Source: Chrysomallon squamiferum (Eukaryota > Mollusca > Gastropoda > Neomphalida > Peltospiridae). Taken from it: a DNA stretch of 64,000 nucleotides. The stretch is taken from NCBI GenBank assembly GCA_012295275.1, contig CM022668.1:2017070-2081069 (forward strand). The letters run 5' to 3'. Shown here in pieces: positions 45,386 through 55,900 of this stretch (the stretch's first letter is position 1; each line of letters begins with the position of its first letter). The notes beneath the pieces were generated by a model. The model did no database searches, was not told where the DNA came from, and saw only the letters and a program-made list of their open reading frames with translations. Position numbers and translations under genes: made by a program.

Positions 45386-47840
45386 AGTAATATTCTATTT
45401 AAGATGTTAAAGTTAATTTATTAAATACTTCTTTTTCGGTATTATTGTTCATAGTAAGGTGATAGCATGTTTAGTAGCATCATGTGACAACTGCTTACAG
45501 ATTAAAATTATTAATCTTAAATTTTCACAGTCTTGGTTTTACCAAGTAATACTGTTCTGAAATCATAAAAAAGTTAATTATAATTAAAATATTACCTGAG
45601 TAGGCTCCAACATTTTCCATGCATTTATAACGCATACCAACATTCTTAAACAATCCTTCTAAAAAACACACACAAACACACACAGACACACACAACCCAA
45701 ACACAACACACACACTCACACACACAACACAAACACAACACACACACACACACACAACACAAACACAACACACACACACAAACACACATGTCGGGGAACC
45801 ATTGCCCCACTTTTGGGTATGTGCGCCCGATTTTTCCCACGTGAGCAGAAAAAGTTATTGCATTTTGAAAAAGGTATCCCTAGCATTTTCAACGAAACTT
45901 GAAAAAATTCGATTATTTATTTAGTTTTTTATTTATTTATTTTTTTTTTATTTTTTTTTTTATCCAGATCCAGCATCATCCAATTCGTCTTTCAGTTTAA
46001 GACAGGACTTATTTATCCGTGTGTGTGTTTGTGTGTGTGTCTGTGTGTGTGTGGGTGGGTGTGTGTGTGTCTGAAATTAAAAATTATAAAACATAACATC
46101 ATTCTAATAAATATATAAGGTAATTGCAACGTGTTCTATTAAAATACTTAGAAAACAGCTGTGTTGGGTGCACATTTCAGCTACTAACAGTGCTGACATA
46201 ATATTCAATCCCTTATTCAATCTCCTATTACCAAACACATGCAAATTGTTGTATGATTCAAACAGATATGTACATGCTTGGTTCAGCTAAATAATCAAAT
46301 ATATAATAATATAATATTATGAATTTAATCGTTTATTTACTTATTTGTTTATTTTAATTGGTATAAAATAAACCTATATAATAACGGAATATATATTATT
46401 ATTATTATTTTATTACTATTGTGTAAACGTGATTAAAATCATACATTCACCCTGGAAATATTTATATATCTTACGAAAAGACCCGATACCGCCAGTTCAA
46501 AGTTTAAACAAGATACAATTTTGGCCGCTAAATGTGTTATCTTTCTCCGTCCTTCTACAAATTAATAGTACATGTGTGATAGACTGTAACCAATATTTAA
46601 AAAATTAATGAACTACACAAACTATGTTAACATAGGTGTTACTTTTACTGCTGTTTACTTTACTGTAAGTATTCAAAACTTCACGATTAATTTTCTCAGA
46701 AGAAACAAAAGTGTTCTAGAAAATTTCAAAGCTTCAACCCCTTTCTTTTTGGAGTTGGTATCTTCCTATCACTGAGTGTCGTCTGTCAAAATCTGTAGCA
46801 GCAAAACTGACATCACTGGCGAATAGGAGGAGAACTTTTTGCATATATTAAATTTTTCGTTTCTTAAACAAAGGTAAGAAAAATTATTTATTTATTTCTT
46901 ATTATTATTATGATTATTATGATTATTATTATTATTATTATTATTTGGTGTATTAAGATATTTTAAAATAAAATTCAGTAATTTAGGTTTTGTTCTTAAT
47001 AAAATTTCTGTATATAATATTTGTGTGTTATACTCATTGTTAGAGTTGAGGGTGTGACTCAGTGGTCAGATGAACGTAGTGTCTGGCGATGTGTTCATCT
47101 TTCTGAAAGTCAGATCCACGATTACTTTTCAAAGACCGTGCGTGGTATGTGATTATCAAAAAAAGGTAGCCCGTCTCGTTACTAGAAACAATTTCTTTTC
47201 TTCCATTATCTGTAAGTCCTTAAACATTATAAATAAAGCCATTTTACTGCAGATTACAAATGTGTTGAGTTCTCATTCGGTAGCAATGTCATTTGTTTAT
47301 TATGAGATTTCTGAAACCTGACTTCATAATCATTTCGGTGAATTCATTAATTTACTCAAGGTCACGTTTCTTTGGTTGTACACTTACGAGTTGGATAATG
47401 AACAGTGTTATGAGAAATTACTTTGCAGCAGTCATGGACATTCACTCGTGTTTTGTTTGTTTTTGTGATTTTTTCTTTGTTTATACAATTAATTAAAGCT
47501 GGCGTCATTTATTATATTAGTTCTATCTGCCCGCAGTTTGCAACAGAACTGTCGTCTTACTTCTCAAATAATGTGTGACGTCACAAGGTTAAATTAGCAA
47601 GATCGTAATGCACTTTAAGTTCTTTAATTTTATACATAAAACAAAATAAATAAACAAACAAACATTTTACATAGTATATTTATAATATAATAGTGATATG
47701 TTTGTAAATGTATATATCTATCATTTCATTTCATTTATTTATTTATTTGTATATGCCGTTGTACGAATTATGTAGAATTAATATGGAATTTTTACCTGTG
47801 GTCAGTTGTTTTCATTTGCTGTCCTTTGTTATTTCTAAAC

Positions 47841-47873
<33 letters not shown>

Positions 47874-47939
47874 TTAGTAAAAGTTTTATTTTTCTCTATT
47901 TTTTTTTTTTTAATTATTATTTCTGATTCTTCCACGTTG

Positions 47940-47980
<41 letters not shown>

Positions 47981-48028
47981 TTATTATTATTATTTAATAT
48001 TTATTTATTTATTTATTTATTTATTTCA
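45386..48028. other. AT-rich spacer with CA repeats and stray satellite piece
   Basis: Contains a CA/CAA array (45,662-45,788), a GT array (46,019-46,070) and ATT/ATTT arrays (46,895-46,945, 47,840-48,025). Around 47,040-47,115 there is a weak tRNA-like patch (GACTCAGTGGTCAGATG) without a matching B box. No gene is supported. Confidence 0.6.
45789..45914 (+). repeat. Detached fragment of the 373-bp satellite
   Basis: From TGTCGGGGAACCATTGCCCC to CTTGAAAAAATTCGATT it follows the satellite consensus with several substitutions (CACGTGAGCAG for CACGTGCTCGG). It is separated from the array by 400 bp that include a CA repeat. Confidence 0.92.
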
Positions 48029-48029
48029 G

Positions 48030-49390
48030 CTAAAAAAGGAGGTCACTTTTTAATTCTGAATTCTGTTTGTGAGAGTCTCAAATCCTACAAAGAAGTTCTT
48101 CAGTCAGAGATGGATGATCAAATTGAGCAACTTCGCCAAGCCGTCGACATCAACGTCGTGGACACCAGAGAAGAGGTCAGAAGGATTGGTGACACACTAA
48201 TCACAGATTTCACAGCCGCAGTCCACAAAGAACAAGACAGGCTAATAGGGGAAATAGAAAAATCTCAGAACTTTGTAAACTCAGAAATAGAAACAATGTA
48301 CATAAACATCTGATTGAGGAAAACGAAAAAATGATCAAACTAGGCAAAGATTTGTTACAAAAAAAATCAGAGTCAGATATAATGATAAACATGTCAAAAT
48401 TCAACAAACTTCAAAACACAACTTCCGAATTTCTGTCGAACTCCCTTTCACAAAGAGGAAAAGCAGAATTCAAAATAAATCTGAGAAAATCTGATGAAAG
48501 AAAAATGTCTGTGCACATTGGAGAAATATCCACAAACATCCAAACAGACACACTCAAACACACAGACACACAGATAAACAGACAGACAGACACACTCAAA
48601 CACACAGACACCATTAACACAAAAACATAAGAAGATAAACAGAATTCTAGTATGGAATCCATTATGGTGTCAGGTGAGGACAAGAGTAAAATTGTTGTTA
48701 GTGATTTTTGGAATGTCTGTGTAAAATGTTTTTGTTTAGAAAGAAAATCACTGATAAACAGACATGTAACTTCCTGTCCACCAGTCGGTCTTGCTGAATC
48801 ACGTGATCAGCAGGGGCAACGTTGTTGTTGTTGTTGCTGTGCCAGGTGAAAATAAAATACTGTTATTAAATTTGAAGAACTTCAAACTGATCAAAACAGT
48901 TCAAACTGATAAAATGTATTGGAATATCGCTGTGTTACCAGGCAACCGTCTCGTCGGTACTGGGGGTTATAGTCAGTGCTTGGACATACTGACAGACAGT
49001 GGTCAGCTCATTAATTCTATCTCAGCAGATTTGATCCCCGAACCGCACAGTCTCAGAGGTCACGGTCAATGTCTGATTGTTGTGTCAAGGAGAGAAAACA
49101 GATTATTTTGTGTGACGTCATCAGGTGACGTCAAATGGGAGTCACGTGATTCAGACAAACAGAGAGACTTGTGAGGTGTTACATGTGACAGGGAGGGAAA
49201 TATTTTTGTTTGTAGTGAAAATAGAAATTGTGTTGTTCAGTTGTCACGAGATGGTAACATTACACGTGACATCCTCACTGACCAGGATGGACTGTCCAGA
49301 CCTATGTCTGTCTGTTGTGATGACAACAAATTGTACCTGGGAAACCGCAGCACCGGACAAATACAAATATTTACTTGGTGTAAAAGGTAA
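48030..49390 (+). pseudogene. TRIM-NHL-like pseudogene (coiled coil and beta-propeller part)
   Basis: The plus strand carries pieces of one protein in shifting frames. After a ttatttcag acceptor-like site (48,029) comes a coiled coil: CESLKSYKEVLQSEMDDQIE, QLRQAVDINVVDTREEVRRI, ending at TGA 48,311. It resumes one frame over at about 48,298 with HLIEENEKMIKLGKDLLQKK and runs to TAA 48,628 through a CACAGA-rich stretch. The propeller part starts GEDKSKIVVSDFWNVCVKCF (48,676 on), shifts frame near 48,810 to VPGENKILLLNLKNFKLI, meets an in-frame TGA at 49,172, then continues GVTCDREGNIFVCSENRNCV to IFTWCKR and TAA at 49,388. NHL-type features (GVxxDxxGNIxVxxxxxxxV, DGLSRP) are clear. RING and B-box parts are not seen. 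Confidence 0.8.
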
Positions 49391-49750
49391 ACTTCAAACT
49401 GTCTGCTGTTAGTTTCACTTTAACTGTTTTGAAGTTGAAAGTCGAGAGACATTTCTTTCTTTACACGAAATGATAAATAAACAGAAAATCAGCTGTTTAT
49501 TTATTGTAAAGTATTAATTTTGTTCATTTGTTTACTTTATTTACTTTCTTAAATTAAATTATTTATTATTATTAATTACTGTTTCATTTCAACTTAATAA
49601 ATTACAAGACAAATTTTCAAAACAAATGAATTGTACTATGTTGTAAAATAATTAATTAGTTAATTTATTATTATTTTAAAAAAATTTATTATTTTATTTC
49701 AAAACAATCTGATTTGCTTTTGAAATTTTCACCCAGTTTTTTTCATTTAA

Positions 49751-49805
<55 letters not shown>

Positions 49806-49980
49806 ATATATATAAATTATTCTATTATTTTGTAAAGTAGTTTATTTCAAAGAATGTTTATTTATTTACTACTACTACTACTACTACTAATAATAATAAT
49901 TATTTATTTATTTATAAACACCATTCTATTATTATAGTTAATACTACTACTACTACTACTATCACTATTGCTGTTACTAC

Positions 49981-50011
<31 letters not shown>

Positions 50012-50115
50012 TTTAATTGTTTTTGTATATTTATTTATTTATTTTCTAAATGAAAAAATATAGTATTTGCTCTTGTTCTTGTTGTTGTACTGAAAGAAAG
50101 AAAGAGGGACTCTAC

Positions 50116-50146
<31 letters not shown>

Positions 50147-50212
50147 GCAGTAACAGTAACAATGACAATAACAACAACAATATTAAGGTGATGATGATGG
50201 TGACGATGATGA

Positions 50213-50281
<69 letters not shown>

Positions 50282-52773
50282 TAATAAATAAATAAAGTTC
50301 ATCCAGCTAATTTCACTTTTGTCCATTTCCACAATAACTGAGCCATGAAGATATAACTTGGCCATGTTCCCTCATGACAAACCATTAAATAACAAAAATT
50401 TTAAAAATTTAAAAAAAAGATTGAAATAAGTTTAGTTCAGAAAAAAAAATACATTTTGAACATCATAAAGAAATTTCTCTGGAAAAAAAATACATTGATG
50501 AGTACATTCAGACAAACACACCATACCAATAAGTTCAGTCAGCACATTCTACACACCCACAGACTACCTATTAATATTCTTATGTGTATCTACATTTTTG
50601 TTTTTTCATAAAATGATCTTTTAAGTTGTCTTTTTGTGGGTTTTCACATACATTGATGTGTGTGTTTTTTTTTTTTCAGACAAAAACACTTTTTTTTTTT
50701 AATCGTGATAATGATCAAAGTATTTAATTTCTGAAAAAAAGTATAATTAAAAAAAAGGTTTGTTTTAGAAAGCATGAGTATTTATCTTTTATTTATTTAG
50801 AAAATATGTAAGGCAAAAAATTATTATTGTTATGACAATCAATGTCTGTTTTAATTCAAATAATAATCCATTTTTAAATGATTATTGTTATCAAATGAAA
50901 ATATTCTGTATTATAATATATGTAAATAAGTGAAACATATTCTTAAAAATGTCCTGTCATTTGGAAAACCCAAAGACGACATGCTGTTTTCTAGTACATG
51001 AGCCAGTCTACAGTCATGAATGAAGAAACAAAGGACAGGAATGGAAAGAGCTAATCAAGACTAACAGATGACTGAATGTACCAGTGATGCAATCTGACAC
51101 TTTTAATGTGACAAACCCTAACACCAGCATAACCTTACTTGTAACAATTAACATAAATTAAGGATTTATTTTAATTTTTGTCCTAACATCTATTATAATC
51201 TTCTCCAAGTTAATATTTTTTCAATATTTTTTTTTATTGTTTTTTTATCTTAGCAATCTTCATAAATTTTTGTATGTAAAGTCACCTGAGATAAGTAAAT
51301 AATTAAATCTAAGTTAATCCAAAATTAATGATTTAAAGATAATATTTTAAGTTTTCCTGATGCCAAATTTCTTTACCAGACTTTACTGATATTTAAATAA
51401 ACTGTCTAACAAGAAAAAGGGTTTATTAATAGAAATTTTTTAAATATAAAAGGGTTTATTAATTTTTAGAAATTTTTTTACATCTAACATGCTAAAGTAA
51501 AATGTATAATTTCCTATCCCTATTTTGTACATTGTTGAAATAGTTTACACACCTAAATCCATTTTTTATGTGAACATTTTACTGAGATAATCATAATTTA
51601 CATCTAACATGCTAAATGTAAAATGTTTACAGATGTATTTAATATCCTCATTATTGAAGTCATGTACATTTTACTGAAATAGTCATAATTTACATCTAAC
51701 ATGCTAAATGTAAAATGTTTACAGATGTATTTAATATCCTCATTATTTTGAAGTCATGTGCATTTACATCATAATTTACATCTAACATGCTAAATGTAAA
51801 ATGTTTACAGATGTATTTAATATCCTCATTATTGAAGTCATGTACATTTTACTGAAATAGTCATAATTTACATCTAACATGCTAAAAGTAAAATATTTAC
51901 AGATGTATTTAATATCCTCATTACTGAAGTCATGTGCATTGAGTATGAAACCCAGTTTTCACTATAGGGAGACAGAGAATATGTTAAACCTAACTCTAAC
52001 AGTCTTTCAGAACAAATTAAACTGAAAGTTTGAAAATCTAGAATGGAAACACAAACAAAACCAGTTATGAGGATTGATTTATTTTTAATTCAGTAAATAT
52101 TATATCTCAATGTTCTATTTACAAATAATCATGCATTGATCAACTTTCCCTGCAAAATAAAACAAAAACATTTTCCTGAGAGTTCAATACTTAATGCCAT
52201 ACAATTTGTTTTATATTTTTAAAATTATAGCTGTCTTTATAGCAATATGAATATGAATGTAGTTATAATTTAAATTGTCTTTGTAAGTGTATAAACTAAT
52301 GAATGTAACTATTTCTTCTAGGGGAAATACTGATTTGATTCTTTAAATGTGTACATTTGATTGATAAAAGCCATTTTGATGTAAAGATTCAGCTATAAAG
52401 AGAAAAAATATATACTAAAACGACAGTTGAAATATCAAATAAATGTCTGGCACAAAGGTAATATATTTAATGTTTTGTAATATATGAAACCCAAATACAA
52501 ATGTTTACTCTTAGAAACAGAATTCAGTTAATCCTCTGGCAGCACAGAATGAGATGTTGAGAGAGGATTTAGATGTCATATACTTAGTACTGAGAGTTAA
52601 AACAATACAGCTGTTGTTAACACTGGTTTTAAATCAGTACAAAACAAAAACTTTAAAACTGGACTTAATTCTGCTAAGACCTGAAATCATCATAAATATT
52701 GAATCTCAGCCTGTTTTAGCTTTGTGAGAGTTGTGGCCCTTTATGTACAAAAAAAATGTGCTCTGAAGCCAGA
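49391..52773. other. AT-rich spacer with microsatellites
   Basis: Holds a CT array (49,752-49,801), CTA/ATA triplet arrays (49,865-50,290), T-rich DNA and the ~90-bp repeats at 51,590-51,945. No coding segment is supported. It includes the 3' flank of gene C. Confidence 0.6.
51590..51945. repeat. ~90-bp tandem repeat, four copies
   Basis: The phrase ACATCTAACATGCTAAATGT recurs at about 51,600, 51,691, 51,778 and 51,870, each followed by TTTACAGATGTATTTAATAT and TCCTCATTATTGAAGTCATG. A partial related copy begins near 51,480. Confidence 0.92.
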
Positions 52774-52965
52774 TCAGACAATGAATTCATCTTCGCTCAT
52801 TTCAGTTGTGTCATTAAGTCCGTTAAGAATGAGTCTGTCAACAAGAGGTAACATGTTCTCTGTGCGAGGAGGCGCACACTCCAGTTCTTTGATCTTCTTG
52901 TCACGAGAACTGATTTCTGAACGTAAACATTCTATCTGCTTCTTCAAAACACTCTCTGCAGTATC
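52774..52965 (-). CDS. Gene C last exon: coiled coil and C terminus
   Basis: 64 codons with stop, phase 0, acceptor attcag. It reads DTAESVLKKQIECLRSEIS then SRDKKIKELE, a heptad-like amphipathic helix, followed by ENMLPLVDRLILNGLN and the acidic end TEMSEDEFIV. The last residues F-I-V fit a class II PDZ ligand (hydrophobic at -2 and 0). Confidence 0.82.
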   Translation of the reverse strand, partial: DTAESVLKKQIECLRSEISSRDKKIKELECAPPRTENMLPLVDRLILNGLNDTTEMSEDEFIV

Positions 52966-55900
52966 CTGAATAACAACAACAGTTAACTGACATAACAATA
53001 ACATCAATGATTCTGAAAAGCTAAAGAAAATAGATATATATATAATAATGAAATTATATTAAAAAATTACTTGTTTTGTTTTCTGCTTTCAATTAACACT
53101 TTACCCTGTTCATAAATCTTAAATGAAACAAGTGTTTTATAGAAATTAATATTCAAAAAATTAATTTGAACGGAAAATATAAAAAGTACTTATAAAAAAA
53201 ACACTGTCTAGTTTATTAATATATATTTCTGGTTTTGTTTGTTAAATATCCAGGGAGAAAGAAGAAAAGAATAGTAACATACACTTTCACAGGTTTCTTT
53301 TAGTCTTGCTACTGTTAGAGTTATCTCTCCCTGAATAATATCCAGAGATTTCTGAATGATGTTTGCTTCAGCACCTAAAATCATTCTCCCATTCATCTGA
53401 AATGATCAAAGTGGTAAGTGTGTTATTTAATTTTACAAGTTTAATTTTTGATTATTGTTTAATTAGAAACAGAACTTGATAATCTTAGCTGTTCAGATGA
53501 GAGAAATGACTAAAGTGACACACAAATCTAAAATCAGTTACAATTTAATACATTTAATTATTATAAAAAAAAAAAAAAAAACATAAATAAAACAACAGCA
53601 ATAACATAAACAACTAGTATAATTTAAAACTGGAGTAATTATAAATAAATAAAGAATTTAAAAAAAAGAGTAAATTAAGAAACATAGTAAAATAAAATGA
53701 AATAAAATAAAAGCAAGAAAATCGAAGTTAAATATTTATGTTAAATTGAGCAAACCTCCACAAGCAAGTCTCCAGACATTAGTTTTCCCATCATGCAGTT
53801 TTTCTGGACTTGAGGACCGACTTCCTGTACTGTGATGACTTTGGCTGTGCTGCAGGTTGGAGCTCTAACTGGGCGGAAGGCACTGCCCGGTCCGCCCAGT
53901 CTTGCATAGTTTCCTTGTGGAGAGGCAGCAATGGAAGATTCCCTGGTGTCCTGGCAACCAGGCAGTTTGATAGCAATGTCAGCCAATGTCAAGGCCTCTG
54001 ATGATTTTCTTTCCTCGCTAAGTGAAGAGTGTGTTTCTTTCTCACTGGCTGGTGACTGGTGAATGAGAAATCTGACTGGGTGGAAAGTGTAGAGCTGTGA
54101 CAGCTGATGCAGAGTTGGACTCTTTAACACTGAACTTGTTTTTACATCCTCCCAACTGGACTGCAGTTTGAATCCTCCAGGAAGTGTGCTGTATCTGTTC
54201 ACCTGTGATCCAGTCTTAGGATCCACGTGGATTTCAGAATGTTTGTTAACAAAATGTTCTCGCATCCGATTGCTAACACTGCGCACCTGATCAGTGAACT
54301 GAAGCAATTTCTCAGCATTATTTTCACAGTTGAATGAATTATTTGATGAAAGTTCTTCATAGCCATTTTTCACATTAGTCACATTTTTACCAGCAAGTGC
54401 ATCGTACGATTTCACCCCCTGCGTCTGCAGTGTATTCTGTGGCTGTGACGTAGATGAAGAATGTGTTTGGTAGACATCTGTCTGCAGTGTATTCTGTGGC
54501 TGTGACGTAGATGAAGAACGTGTTTGGTAGACATTTGTTTGCAGTGCATTCTGGGAATGTGTTTGGTAGCCACTCTGAACACCGGGTCTGCCAGTGACTG
54601 GTTTAGTCCTATTTCCATGGTTACCATGATTGTTCATTTGATAAATATTGTCAAGACTTTGGTACTGCTGTCTCCGATAGCCCATTGGCTGGCGAACATC
54701 GGTTCCCTGATTGTTTAGAACATTGTCAGACACAAACTCACTGCTGCTGTTAGGAATCTTCTCACTGACAGGGGATGAAGGTTCTTTTGGATACTCACCA
54801 ATCAGCTTTCGTTTCTGATCATGTTGTGATCTGACAGCCTGGTAGCTGGGTATTTCTGAGTTACTTTCACAGATAGGTTTGAACTGATTATGAAGAGATT
54901 TGTAATCCTGCCCCCTCACCTCAGTGTTACTTGAATTCTGAAAACTGCCATTCACTTTGTAGTCCTCTTGGTGCATCTTCTTCCTGTCACTGTGAGAAGA
55001 CAGACAAGACTTTCTCTTTGACTGTTCACTGTTATGATAAAACAATCCATCTGTATCACTATGCCTGTGTTGAGAATTTGGTTTGTGCAGCTGATTACCT
55101 GCCCTTGGTATTGCCTGAGTTGTCTGCAGTGAATACAAATCTGCCTCACAGTCATTGGTAGCATACCCAGAATCCATCGTGCTGCTGTGCGAGTGTGATG
55201 TCAGAGTTGTCTGCCCTGAATCACTTCTCCTTTCTGAACCATGTACAGCTGCGTATCTGCTCAAAGTGGCACTGGACACAGACTGATACTGCGAAACATG
55301 ATTAGACTCTGAATTCAGATAAACATTTTGATTACACTCTGTTTTGCAATAATTATTATTTCTCCCTGAGCTTAGCTTCACGAACGTGTTCTGAGAGGAA
55401 TACTTGTCACTCTCTGCCTTGCAGTTCTGACTTCCCTGGAAAAGCTGAGCCACTTCGAAACTGGAACATGACTCAGGAACACCTGAGGACTTTCCTGAGT
55501 CTAGCGGAGACTGGGAACAGGTGCTCTGTCCAGCACTGCTGTGTAGAGCCATTCTCGCCTTCATCAACTCAGTGAAGCGTTTAATTCTCTCCGTCTGTTC
55601 ACTGACTGGAACGTGGGGCAGGCTCCGCTTCGACCTACCATTGGACAGTGAGCTGCTCACTGAGACTCGACCCTGGTCTGAGCTACTCACACTCTCACCA
55701 CGCTGACATCTCCTGTCTGTGCTTTGTGAGCACCTCTCACTCACCCTCGTGTTGTATCTTTGGTCTTGCTTGTTCAAGACGTCTGGAAGAACTTGGTGAT
55801 TTCTTGTTTTGTCTGGAAACAGTGTGAGCATGCTCTCTGCTTTCTTGTGTCCGGTGAGCGACAGGGTGAGCCCAGTGGTGAGGTCTCCCAGACTGTGACA

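Noticed and set aside
41501-45400. Open frames up to about 270 residues on both strands of the satellite
   Set aside because: They occur on both strands, rotate frame with the 373-bp period, partly run through the N gap and show no domain.
45599-45660. Possible 63-nt minus-strand exon between a ttttttag acceptor and a CAG|GTAATA donor
   Set aside because: Two frames are open, no domain is visible, and no neighbouring exon fits.
47040-47115. tRNA-like patch GACTCAGTGGTCAGATG
   Set aside because: Only an A-box-like word; no convincing B box, cloverleaf or second copy in the window.
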